In this document: positions 1-8,441 of the stretch, piece by piece
Layout: each line of letters begins with the position of its first letter
How positions within the stretch are numbered: position 1 is the first letter of the stretch
NCBI RefSeq assembly: GCF_002399615.1
Contig: NZ_DHDZ01000032.1
Coordinates: forward strand, 1 to 11,043
Source: Pedobacter sp. UBA4863
GTDB lineage: Bacteria; Bacteroidota; Bacteroidia; Sphingobacteriales; Sphingobacteriaceae
Reading direction: 5' to 3'
Length of the DNA stretch: 11,043 nucleotides
The notes under the pieces: generated by a model
The model's input: only the letters and a program-made list of their open reading frames with translations
Database searches by the model: none
Told to the model about the DNA's origin: nothing
Position numbers and translations under genes: made by a program

Positions 1-7
1 TATTCTT

Positions 8-30
8 ATTGAAATTTAAACAGCTTCTAA
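8..30 (-). repeat. Left copy of a terminal inverted repeat (possible IS end)
   Basis: These 23 bases are the reverse complement of 11021-11043 with one mismatch (position 24 against 11027). Read outward on the minus strand the core is CTGTTTAAATTTCAAT, continuing as AAGAATA to the window edge. The copy lies 16 bases beyond the stop codon of the yihY-family gene. If it is an insertion-sequence terminus, the element would extend leftward out of the window, its end would fall at about position 27, and TAA at 28-30 could be part of a target duplication. I recall IS5-type (IS1031-like) ends of broadly this form, but that family assignment is from memory and is an inference. No transposase is visible here. 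Confidence 0.6.
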
Positions 31-46
31 ATCTGTAGCTATTTTT

Positions 47-1048
47 TTATTCCTTTTCGGGCGCAACGGTATCTTCAGGATGTTGCGGAGGCAGCTCTTT
101 TACTTCTTTTTCTATGATAATAGTTTTTAGGTGCACGGCATATTTTGATGGTGTGATGCCGGTGTCAAATTTTTCGGCATAGGCCTGCGTAAACTCTGCA
201 CCAAAATACAAAATGATAGCGGTGTAGTAAATCCATACCAGAATTACAATAATTGAACTTGCGGCGCCAAATGCAGAACCCGGGTTGCCTTTTTCAATAT
301 AGATACCAATAACGTATTTGCCTAAGCTGAAAAGTAGGGCGGTAAATAGCGCACCTACTAAGGCGGGTTTCCATTTCAAATTTACATCGGGCAATACTTT
401 AAAAATAATGGCAAAAATGGTGGTTACCACGGCTAAAGTAAGTGCATTGGTTACCACAAGCATTAGTAAGCCAGAAACCTCTTCAATGCCAATTTTTGCG
501 GCGTAAATGTCTAATTTGCCGCCTATGCCCACCACTATGCTGTTTATTACCAATGATACTAATAAAAGAAACCCTAAGGAAGCAATTAGAGAAAAGGACA
601 GTAAGCGGTTTGTAATTAACTTTTTCCAGCCCTTTTTAGGAACTGCTTTAACTTTCCAAATTAGGTTTATACTGTCTTGTATTTCAATGAAAATTGCGGT
701 AGAACCAATAATTAACGTACCAATACCAATAATTAAGCCCAGTGTACTTTTGCCAGAGAGGTTGGCATTGTTTACAAAGCTATGTAACTGGTTGGCGGCA
801 TCTACGCCAATAAACTCGCTAATTTCTCCAAATAATTTAGTGTTTGGATCCATATTGTCGCCTAAAAAAAGCGAGGCCGAAGAAATGATGATGATGATGA
901 GTGGTGTGAGCGAAAAAATGGTATAATAGGCCAGTGCCGCACTTAATTTCATTACCCGGTCTTCTATAAATCCTTTGCCCGCTGCCACAAAAAGGTGGTA
1001 GGTGTGGATGAAAAAGAGTTTTATGTTGTTAGGAATTGCTTTTATCAT
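47..1048 (-). CDS. YihY/virulence factor BrkB family inner-membrane protein
   Basis: A 333-residue polytopic membrane protein of the YihY/BrkB family, once misnamed ribonuclease BN. The molecular function is not settled; the E. coli relative YhjD is linked genetically to lipopolysaccharide/Kdo-lipid export. Six hydrophobic spans are visible at about residues 37-62, 102-122, 150-175, 192-218, 229-251 and 262-287. Family-typical stretches are LSAALAYYTIFSLTPL (35-50), WKPALVGALF (226-235), and GSAFGAASS followed by VWIYYTAIILYFGAEF (257-286). The C-terminal tail of about 40 residues is hydrophilic and rich in Glu, Pro and Lys. The length is normal for the family. The ATG at 1048 follows an AGGAGGT sequence 12 bases upstream. 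Five consecutive Ile codons (residues 51-55) form an (ATG)5 triplet run on the plus strand at 885-899. The gene follows tamL on the same strand, so a role in envelope or lipid homeostasis is plausible but inferred. Confidence 0.93.
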   Translation of the reverse strand: MIKAIPNNIKLFFIHTYHLFVAAGKGFIEDRVMKLSAALAYYTIFSLTPLIIIIISSASLFLGDNMDPNTKLFGEISEFIGVDAANQLHSFVNNANLSGKSTLGLIIGIGTLIIGSTAIFIEIQDSINLIWKVKAVPKKGWKKLITNRLLSFSLIASLGFLLLVSLVINSIVVGIGGKLDIYAAKIGIEEVSGLLMLVVTNALTLAVVTTIFAIIFKVLPDVNLKWKPALVGALFTALLFSLGKYVIGIYIEKGNPGSAFGAASSIIVILVWIYYTAIILYFGAEFTQAYAEKFDTGITPSKYAVHLKTIIIEKEVKELPPQHPEDTVAPEKE

Positions 1049-1165
1049 TGTTTTATTGTTACCTCCTAAGCCCCTACTGGGCGAATTGGGATTGTTAATT
1101 GTTTTATTGCTAAATTGCTGTATGGCAACGCTATGTTCTTTGCGCTATAAATGTAGTTCATGGGG
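1049..1165 (-). other. Spacer between tamL and the yihY-family gene
   Basis: A 117-base gap between two genes on the same strand. It holds the Shine-Dalgarno sequence near the yihY start and a weak 4-base-pair stem (GCCC 1070-1073 with GGGC 1079-1082). It also has an 11-base direct repeat, TTGTTTTATTG, at 1048-1058 and 1099-1109. I see no strong intrinsic terminator for tamL and no match to the Bacteroidota promoter consensus (TTG / TAnnTTTG) with proper spacing. Whether yihY is co-transcribed with tamB-tamL or has its own promoter cannot be decided from the sequence. Confidence 0.4.
1061..1067 (-). promoter_or_regulatory. Strong Shine-Dalgarno sequence upstream of yihY-family gene
   Basis: On the minus strand these bases read AGGAGGT, a full match to the anti-Shine-Dalgarno consensus. 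They sit 12 bases before the ATG at 1048, which is longer than the usual 5-9. Bacteroidota genes commonly lack such motifs, and the other minus-strand genes here show no comparable one. It supports the ATG at 1048 as the start, and independent translation initiation rather than coupling to tamL. Confidence 0.5.
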
Positions 1166-3466
1166 TTAGAACGGATAACCGATGCCAATGTTCAGGACTA
1201 AATTATCTCTTCTCCAGTTTTTGTTGCTAAAGTCTATATCGTTAATTACCCAACGTTGTCCGCTAGGTAAATAAGGCTTGCGTATTGGAAAAGCACCATC
1301 TACACGTATAACGAAAATAGTGGCATCTATTCTTAAACCTAGGCCTGTACCCACGGCCAACTCATCTAGCGAGTTTTTTAACTTAAATGCCGAACCGGGT
1401 CTTATGGGATCTTCCTTGCGTAACCAAATATTTCCAGCATCTACAAAGGCTGCACCATGTAAAATACTTACCAACTTAAACCTAAGTTCAGAATTAAGCA
1501 TCATCTTTATATCGCCACCTTGGTCTGCAAAGCCGGTATTGTTGTTTATTACTTGATAAGTGCCCGGACCTATGGATCTAGCTCTAAAAGCTCTAATGTC
1601 ATTGCTTCCACCAGCAAAAAACTGACGTACAAAAGGTAATAAACTGCTGCTGCCATAAGCGTAACCATAGCCAAAGTTTAACCTGTTGGCCCATGTTACA
1701 CCGGTGTTTAATTTGTAATAGCTTCGTAAATCGGTTTCTACCCTTATAAATTGAGTAAGCGGAATATTAAATAGCCTTTTGTCGCCATGGGCACTATTTT
1801 TAACAAATAAGCCCCATACATTTCCACTAGTTTCTAAGCCTCCAAAGAAATACAGGTTATGCCTGCGCTTATCTTGCATTTGGTTGGTATAGGTGAAGTT
1901 GTAATTGCTGCCAACAATGAACTGATCTTCTAAGGTATATTGTAGTCCGGGGTTTTGTTTAACAAGTTCTTTATAGGCAAAATCGGCGGTGTCTTTGTTA
2001 GAAGTAACGAGGTTGATAGCAGCTGGGTTAAAGTTGTGCTCCTTAAACTGGTTTTCTTTCCAGTTATAACCATATTGTGCCTTAAACGAGTTTAGTTTAT
2101 AAACTGTATCTCTACTTAGTAATTCGTAACCCAACGAAACAATGGTTTTTGGCATAAAGGCATTGGTGCTTTTGGGTTTATAAAATGGCACAATAAACCG
2201 TGGTAGGGTAAGTTTTGCTTCGCCTTTTAGCGAGTAAGAGTTAATGCCTTTTGCTTGCCCGCTGTACTGTGTTTCGAAGCCGCCGCTGGCACTAATATCT
2301 AATTGTTCTGCTCCCCTAAAAATATTGCGGGTAGTTTGTGTAATTTTTAATTCGGAACCTATAAAGTTGTTAGATTTATTCGTGCCTGTTACCGAAAAAG
2401 TAAGCGAATTTTTCTTTAATGGGGTAAGGTAGATGTTTAAATCTAGTTGGTTATTTTTGAAGCTGTCTATGGGCAAAAATTCGGCCCTCACATCTTGAAA
2501 AGCACCTAGGTTTACCATTCTGTTTAACGATTGGTTGTGGTCTTTTCTGTTGTAACGTTCTTGTTTTTTAAAAAAGACTAACCTGTCAAATACCCTTGGT
2601 TTGTAGGTGTTTCTATTATCATAGATATTGAAATCATTATATTTTAATGGTGCCAGTCTTCTTAGTACGCTATCTCGGCGTAAGCTATAGCTTGGGTAGA
2701 TGTTGATATTTCTAATGGTATAGGGTTTTAGTGCGGCATCGGGGGTAATGTTCTTGATTTGTACATTTACATTTACCAAATTTTTGCCAATGGTACTATC
2801 TACCTGTAAAATTAAATGCTCCGGACTGAAATAGAAATAGCCACTTTCTTTGAGGTCGTTATCAATTCTGATACGTTCATTTTTGTAGGTTTCTAAATCA
2901 TAGAAATCACCTGCTTTCAACAGCGTTTTATCTTTGTTTTGATTAATGATATGTGTTAGGTCACCAGTATCTGGCGGGAAGGTAACCTCATTAATTTTAT
3001 AACGAATGCCAGTATTGGCAGTATAAATAGCTTTTCCTCGTCGTCTTTTAATTACAGTATCGCCGGTAACTTCGGCCTGTAAATAACCTTGGCTAATTAG
3101 ATAGCTTTTTAGCACGTCGTTATTGTACCTAAGCCTTACTTCGCTCATTAATACGGGTGGTTCGCCTACTTTATTACGTAGCCAATTTCTAATTCCCTTT
3201 GGTTTTTTAGGTTCGCCAGCTAAATTGTAGATAAATAATTTAGGTTTTAGGCCTAAAATAGATTTGTTGGGGCGAGGCCTGGTTTTGGTTTCCAAAATAC
3301 TTTTTACCTGTTTAGCATTGTCTATTTTAGAAGAAGAATCTGGATTGACTTTTACTTCGGCTCCGACATAAAGATTTTGTCCCGGTTTTAAATAACGGGT
3401 ATTGCTACAATTGGCAAAAATTGAACATGCCAATATGAAAGCTCCTATTTTAATTAGTTTTCTCAT
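1166..3466 (-). CDS. tamL: TamL: lipid-anchored TamA/BamA-like Omp85 outer-membrane protein
   Basis: The outer-membrane partner of TamB in the translocation and assembly module. From the ATG at 3466 the product has 766 residues. A basic, hydrophobic signal peptide is followed by Cys14 and Cys20. Cys20 precedes SNTRYLKPG, the usual mature N-terminus of TamL proteins, so it is the likely lipidated residue even though Asn at -1 is unusual; ILAC at Cys14 fits a lipobox better. No acidic surface-export signal follows Cys20, so a periplasm-facing anchor is expected. POTRA-like repeats occupy roughly residues 130-355, for example GDFYDLETYKNERIRID and QSLNRMVNLGAFQDV. The barrel covers about 356-766, with the Omp85 loop-6 motif GGSNDIRAF near 619-627 (IRAF in place of the classical VRGF), GAAFVDAGNIW, and a terminal Phe after LNIGIGYP that serves as the beta-signal. 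Alternative ATGs at 3487 and 3538 would overlap tamB by 38 or 89 bases; 3466 gives the shortest overlap (17 bases) and a clean signal peptide. The overlap suggests translational coupling. Confidence 0.93.
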   Translation of the reverse strand: MRKLIKIGAFILACSIFANCSNTRYLKPGQNLYVGAEVKVNPDSSSKIDNAKQVKSILETKTRPRPNKSILGLKPKLFIYNLAGEPKKPKGIRNWLRNKVGEPPVLMSEVRLRYNNDVLKSYLISQGYLQAEVTGDTVIKRRRGKAIYTANTGIRYKINEVTFPPDTGDLTHIINQNKDKTLLKAGDFYDLETYKNERIRIDNDLKESGYFYFSPEHLILQVDSTIGKNLVNVNVQIKNITPDAALKPYTIRNINIYPSYSLRRDSVLRRLAPLKYNDFNIYDNRNTYKPRVFDRLVFFKKQERYNRKDHNQSLNRMVNLGAFQDVRAEFLPIDSFKNNQLDLNIYLTPLKKNSLTFSVTGTNKSNNFIGSELKITQTTRNIFRGAEQLDISASGGFETQYSGQAKGINSYSLKGEAKLTLPRFIVPFYKPKSTNAFMPKTIVSLGYELLSRDTVYKLNSFKAQYGYNWKENQFKEHNFNPAAINLVTSNKDTADFAYKELVKQNPGLQYTLEDQFIVGSNYNFTYTNQMQDKRRHNLYFFGGLETSGNVWGLFVKNSAHGDKRLFNIPLTQFIRVETDLRSYYKLNTGVTWANRLNFGYGYAYGSSSLLPFVRQFFAGGSNDIRAFRARSIGPGTYQVINNNTGFADQGGDIKMMLNSELRFKLVSILHGAAFVDAGNIWLRKEDPIRPGSAFKLKNSLDELAVGTGLGLRIDATIFVIRVDGAFPIRKPYLPSGQRWVINDIDFSNKNWRRDNLVLNIGIGYPF

Positions 3467-6400
3467 TTTTTGGTCTTTGTTCAACATTGTTCCTATTTCT
3501 GCGTTTCTGAAATATTTCTCTAAATCTATTGTAATCAACTACTAAGGTGAAGCCTAAGCCAGTCTCGATGATTTGCCCTTCAATTATGCTTTCGTTTTGG
3601 TTACGCCTGTAAGCTCTTAGGCGGTAGCGGCCATCTTTAGAGAGCGCATATTCTACGTTTACATTACCTGCAATATTGGTGGCATCTTGGTTGCCTTGTT
3701 GTGGGCCCTCTAAAGCAAATGAACTTCCTACGGTTACGGTTAGCCTGTCGTTCAACAGTTTTTTCGATAATCCAACTTCTAAATCGGTTTTTTGCGCTAA
3801 GCTCCCTGTAGAATAGTCTTCGGAAGAATTGACCCCGAAATTAAGATCAACGCCTTGAATTAAATCGGAAGCTAAGTTGTTTAACTGTTCGGTTAGCAGT
3901 TTGCTCACACTAGAGCGGGCCAAGGTAGATACTCCGCCACCACCGCCGGCTAAACTTTGGAAAGGGTTGTTTGTAATAAACCTGTTGAGTGCCAATAATG
4001 CAAAAACCTGTTTGTTAAGTTCATTTTCGTCTCTGTTTACACTTTGTAGTTTTGTGTACGCCTGACTTCCTACGGCGGTGCCACGTTCGTTTTCTGGTAA
4101 ATCTATTTTAAATGAAATGATGGGTTTTAACAATTCGCCCTTCATGTACAAATAAACTTGAAAAGGTAGTTTTGTTTTGGTAGTCGGGTCATCAGGAGTG
4201 TTTAACAAATCTATTGGTGCGGCATTTACCTCATAAAGTGCTGTAAGGTTTACATTTGCTTCGGTAGGTTCTCCGGTCCAAACTAAGCTGCTGCCCTTTA
4301 CTAATTTAAAGGGTTTTTTACCTAAGGGACCAACTGATAAGCTATAAGAACCATCTATAATTTCGTAGCGACCAGTCATGCTAATTTTGCCGCTGGGGTC
4401 CATGGTCGCATTCAAATTAGCATCACCTTTTACGGTTAGCATATCGCCATTGGCCGGATCTACTACTACATTTAATTCTGCTTCGGAATCTACCTTAATA
4501 TCTGCTACCAAATTAATTCCTTTTATTGGCGATTTACTTACGCTATCGGCCTTTAAATCTTTCTGCCCGTTAAAGGGTGGCGCATCGGCATCTATAAATT
4601 GTACAATGCCTTCTTGGTCTATCACCGATGGGTCGTTAACTGGCATTGCGTAGTAAAATTCAGTTCCTTTTAGCACCCTAACATTCATATTTACGTCGGG
4701 TTGGTTTAAATTGCCACGTACACGAATGTTGCTGGTTACATATATTGTTCCATAAATCATATCGTTGTCTTTGGCAGTAGAGTTCATTACTCTAAAGTTG
4801 TTGGTTTTAATATCTAAGCCAAAGCCTACGTTACTAAAATTGCTGGTGTTAATGGTGCCGTTAATGGTTGCTTTTTTGCCTAGCGAATCTATTAACGTGA
4901 AATTATTAAATAGAACTCCATTGTTGTTAAAAGCAATTTCTTGGGTTGGTATGGTAAAATAAGAGTTGATATAGGCAATTCGCATCCCTGCATCGTTAAA
5001 TTTTAAGGCACCTATAATTTGTGGTTGAGTTAGCTCGCCTTTTACGGTAAAAGCTCCCGAAACAGTTCCTTTGCCTTCTTTAATCTGTCCGGCACTTACA
5101 CTTTCAATTTGTCGCAGATCAATTTTATGGATGTTTACGGCAAGGTCTAAATTGCTTTGCGGTGCTGTATAATAGAAACCTTTGGCAGATAGCTCGTGAA
5201 CGCCCTTTAAGCTTACCTCAACTTCAAAAGCATTTGTAGTGTTGTTGTTAACGATGGCTTTTAAGTCGCCCAGTTCGTCTTTCTGGTAGCGCAGTTTGTT
5301 GACGGTTAAATCTGCTTCAAATTTTGGGGTAGTTACTAAATCTTTTACGTTTACCGTTCCGTTAATTGCGCCACCCATTAAAGCGGTGTCGGTTTCTGCA
5401 AACTTCATCAAAGTTTCTATTTGGAAGTTTTTAAACTCGACCTTTAATGGCGAATTAGGTGTTTTGGTAATACTATTGATGCTCAGTAATTGCGAACCCT
5501 GACTAATATTGAACTGATTTGCTAAAATTCCAGATTCTCCAAATTGTATATAGTTTTCTGGTGCTACGGCCCATTTTTCGTAGTCTAACATTAGCTTTTC
5601 TGGGACTAGGTTAAAGCGAAAATCTTTGTTAATCGATTGAAAAACACCTGCAAGTACATATTTGTCTTTACGTTTACGGTCGCGTAAGAAGACGTTTAAA
5701 TCTAATTTATTATTTTCGGCAGCACCCGATATTTCTGTGTTAAATAAGGCAATTGAAGAATTTTGGATGCTATTTACAAGCAATTTGTAATTCAGTTGTT
5801 TATCTTGGTTAGCGATGTTTAGCTTAATGCTATCTAGGTTGATGCCATTGTAGGTTACTTTTGGGAAAACAGCATTCATCAACAAACTGTCTTTCTCGGT
5901 ATCAATTAATCCGTTAATTCTGGCGGGTACAAATGTAGTGAGCGATGGTACAAAATCTTGCAAAAACTTGGGGTTATAAATGTTTGCACTAAAACGTATG
6001 CGCTGCGGTGGTACATTGCTTACTTCGCCAAAAGCGTAGTATTTGTTAATTTGGTTGATAATGGCATTGACCACTTTGCTCAGTTGGTATTTGCCATCAA
6101 CAGTGGCACTAATTAATTCTGATTTTAGTGCTAATTTATTTTCGGTAGGGGTAGTAACTGCATTTAGTTGGATCGTATCTAAATTGAACTTTTTACCGTC
6201 TTTCACCAATTGCAAACCTGTGGCAAAAACATCGCCGTTAAGATAATCTACATCTGCCGTTTTAATGTCTGCATTAATATTTCCAGCAAACCTTAATTCG
6301 GAGGTGCTAAAGTTCAATTTCTGCAAATCAATTTGTTTAAGTGCAATGGTTGCCTTTACCGCTGGATATTTTTTTGCCAAATCTGCATTTGCCGTTAATT

Positions 6401-8441
6401 CAAAATTGGCGTTGCTGTCTGGCATATTTCCTTTTATAGCCACTTTTTGGTTAGCGTAATTACCCGATAGCTTAAGGTTGCTATAGTTGTATTTATTGTA
6501 GTAGGCACTTAATACGGTTGCATTAAATTTTGCATTAATTTTTTTAGGGTCTAAACCTATACCTACTACAGCTGCTTTTGCAGAAATCCTGCCTAAAGTG
6601 GGTTGTTGTTTCAGTAACTTACCTACGTTAAATTTGTTTAGGCTAACATTTGCGCTATACTTTTCCTTTCCTTTTGGGCCATTCATGTTGGCAGCTAAAA
6701 CCGCAGTGCCCATATCCGAACGAACATTTAAGTTGGTGTTAAAATCGGTCATTGAGCCTTTAAATTTACCGTTGGCATCAATTACATTGGGTAATTCGAT
6801 GTTGTTTGGTAATGATTTTTTAGGCACAATAGCCAAAATATCACCTTTGGTAAGATGAATTTTCTTGATGTTTAAGTCTAGAAATGCTTTGTTTACATCG
6901 GTTACATTATTCGCTTTACCACTAATATCTATTTGGGTGTTTCTTAAACCGCTGATTTGTAGCTTTGGAATGTTCAAACGATTTAAATAACCATCTACTT
7001 TAGCATCTACTTTTAGTTGCTGATTGGCATATTGTTGAGGCAAAGCATTGCTAAAAAAGGTGGCATCTTTTAAGCCTATAGTCGTGTTTTTTAAGTCGAT
7101 TTTTAATTTTACACGTTCTGGGTTTTTAGTTAAATCATCCAGGGTAGTGAACGTTAAATCTGTTTCGTTTTCGATACTGGTGTAGGGCGTTTTCACTACA
7201 AAACCTGTCAACTTAATTTGTTTGTCGTTGTAAATTGCTTCGCCCCTTAAAGCGTTTAAAACAAATCCGCTTTTGTCGCTCAGCGAGCCACTTTTAACTT
7301 TTGCGGTAATACCTTTACTGCTGTAATTCACCTCTTCAGCACTTAAATTCAGTTCTTTAATGGCTAAATGGTTAAAGTCCATTCCTTTTTTTAAAGGTTT
7401 GGCGCTAAGGTTGTCAAATTGTAGCTGGTTATTAACAAGGTCGATTTTTTTGATAACTAATGCCACCGAAGCTGGTTCTACTATAACAGTGTCCTTTACC
7501 TTATCCAAATTGTTACTAGGTGCAGGTTTAAATGCAAACTTGATGAGCGAATTGGCTAGTTCGGCATGGTCTGTAGTGTAATTTCCGTTGGTTAAATCAA
7601 CTTTTAAATTGTTGAAATGAAGTTTCTTTACATTGGCTATTGCATTGGTTGTCGTTAATTGGTCGTCGTAATTAACTTTTACATTGTTAAATTCAAATTT
7701 CTGAACTTCGATAGTTGGTAGTTTGCCTTGTTCTATTTGGGCACTGTCTATGCTATTGGTTAAATGCTGCACCAGTTGAGTTAAAGGTTTTTGCTGTAAA
7801 TACCACAAAGAAGTATGATTAACCTTAAAACTCTTAATTACATATTTTTGGTTTGCTAAATCAAAATCTTTAATGTTGGTTTCTAATTTGCCGAGGTAAA
7901 ACTTTACATTATTGCCGGCAACATCATCACGGTAGGTAATTCCAATATCTTCAAAATGCACTTTATCTACCGAAAATTTGAGGGCAGCAGTACTGTCTTG
8001 TGCTACCTTTTCTTCAGGCTTTTTTTGGTCGCTCATAAAGGCATCAACCAAAAAGGAAAAATTAAAGGTAGTGTCTGGATTTATGCGTTTTACATTAGCT
8101 CTAATGTTTTTTAATTCAATGTAATTAACTTCTACCGTGTTTTTCAATAGTTTTAATAAGCTAATGTCCACCTGAAGTTTTTCGGCATAAAGTAAGGTGT
8201 CTTGGTTTAAATCTTCAATATAGAATTTATGAAGCACCACATCTTTTGGAAATGCTATCTTAATACTTTCTAAGCTTACCTCGGTTTTAGTTTTGTGTTT
8301 AAGGTAGCCAATGGCCTTATCTTTTACGAAATTTTGTACTGCCGGAATATTTAGAGAGAATGCAAGTAACACTACCAGTAAGATAATACTGGCAACTATC
8401 CATATAATTATTTTCAGACCTTTTTTTAAATACTTGTTCAA
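3450..8441 (-). CDS. tamB: TamB: translocation/assembly module inner-membrane subunit (AsmA-like)
   Basis: A 1663-residue envelope-spanning protein that works with TamL in outer-membrane protein assembly; AsmA-like proteins of this kind are also implicated in moving phospholipids to the outer membrane. A single signal anchor lies at about residues 11-31 after a lysine-rich start, followed by an AsmA-like N-terminal region (about 30-130). Then comes a very long stretch of alternating beta-strand sequence with many short repeats of the type found in lipid-groove proteins. The C-terminal TamB (DUF490) domain runs from about residue 1230 (GTIYVTSNIRVRGNLNQPDV) to about 1630. It includes RYEIIDGSYSLSVG, LLALNRFITNNPF, a five-Gly run near 1496 and LTVTVGSSFALEGPQQG. 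The protein is longer than E. coli TamB (about 1260 residues), as is usual in Bacteroidota. The start codon is TTG: an in-frame TAA lies three codons upstream and no in-frame ATG precedes the anchor. It is the first gene of the tamB-tamL unit; in E. coli the order is tamA-tamB. Confidence 0.95.
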   Translation of the reverse strand: MNKYLKKGLKIIIWIVASIILLVVLLAFSLNIPAVQNFVKDKAIGYLKHKTKTEVSLESIKIAFPKDVVLHKFYIEDLNQDTLLYAEKLQVDISLLKLLKNTVEVNYIELKNIRANVKRINPDTTFNFSFLVDAFMSDQKKPEEKVAQDSTAALKFSVDKVHFEDIGITYRDDVAGNNVKFYLGKLETNIKDFDLANQKYVIKSFKVNHTSLWYLQQKPLTQLVQHLTNSIDSAQIEQGKLPTIEVQKFEFNNVKVNYDDQLTTTNAIANVKKLHFNNLKVDLTNGNYTTDHAELANSLIKFAFKPAPSNNLDKVKDTVIVEPASVALVIKKIDLVNNQLQFDNLSAKPLKKGMDFNHLAIKELNLSAEEVNYSSKGITAKVKSGSLSDKSGFVLNALRGEAIYNDKQIKLTGFVVKTPYTSIENETDLTFTTLDDLTKNPERVKLKIDLKNTTIGLKDATFFSNALPQQYANQQLKVDAKVDGYLNRLNIPKLQISGLRNTQIDISGKANNVTDVNKAFLDLNIKKIHLTKGDILAIVPKKSLPNNIELPNVIDANGKFKGSMTDFNTNLNVRSDMGTAVLAANMNGPKGKEKYSANVSLNKFNVGKLLKQQPTLGRISAKAAVVGIGLDPKKINAKFNATVLSAYYNKYNYSNLKLSGNYANQKVAIKGNMPDSNANFELTANADLAKKYPAVKATIALKQIDLQKLNFSTSELRFAGNINADIKTADVDYLNGDVFATGLQLVKDGKKFNLDTIQLNAVTTPTENKLALKSELISATVDGKYQLSKVVNAIINQINKYYAFGEVSNVPPQRIRFSANIYNPKFLQDFVPSLTTFVPARINGLIDTEKDSLLMNAVFPKVTYNGINLDSIKLNIANQDKQLNYKLLVNSIQNSSIALFNTEISGAAENNKLDLNVFLRDRKRKDKYVLAGVFQSINKDFRFNLVPEKLMLDYEKWAVAPENYIQFGESGILANQFNISQGSQLLSINSITKTPNSPLKVEFKNFQIETLMKFAETDTALMGGAINGTVNVKDLVTTPKFEADLTVNKLRYQKDELGDLKAIVNNNTTNAFEVEVSLKGVHELSAKGFYYTAPQSNLDLAVNIHKIDLRQIESVSAGQIKEGKGTVSGAFTVKGELTQPQIIGALKFNDAGMRIAYINSYFTIPTQEIAFNNNGVLFNNFTLIDSLGKKATINGTINTSNFSNVGFGLDIKTNNFRVMNSTAKDNDMIYGTIYVTSNIRVRGNLNQPDVNMNVRVLKGTEFYYAMPVNDPSVIDQEGIVQFIDADAPPFNGQKDLKADSVSKSPIKGINLVADIKVDSEAELNVVVDPANGDMLTVKGDANLNATMDPSGKISMTGRYEIIDGSYSLSVGPLGKKPFKLVKGSSLVWTGEPTEANVNLTALYEVNAAPIDLLNTPDDPTTKTKLPFQVYLYMKGELLKPIISFKIDLPENERGTAVGSQAYTKLQSVNRDENELNKQVFALLALNRFITNNPFQSLAGGGGGVSTLARSSVSKLLTEQLNNLASDLIQGVDLNFGVNSSEDYSTGSLAQKTDLEVGLSKKLLNDRLTVTVGSSFALEGPQQGNQDATNIAGNVNVEYALSKDGRYRLRAYRRNQNESIIEGQIIETGLGFTLVVDYNRFREIFQKRRNRNNVEQRPKNEKTN

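Noticed and set aside
885..899. A (ATG)5 triplet run that might be a phase-variation tract
   Set aside because: It encodes five Ile residues within a membrane span, and changes in triplet number would keep the frame. It is a codon run, not a switch.
507..926. A 139-codon open frame on the plus strand opposite the yihY-family gene
   Set aside because: It lies entirely antisense to a well-supported membrane protein, has low-complexity Met and Ile runs, matches no family I recognise and has no ribosome binding site. It is a shadow frame.
3877..7581. Several 60-90 codon plus-strand frames inside tamB
   Set aside because: All are antisense to the long continuous tamB frame and show the skewed, hydrophobic composition expected of shadow frames. 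None has a recognisable domain.
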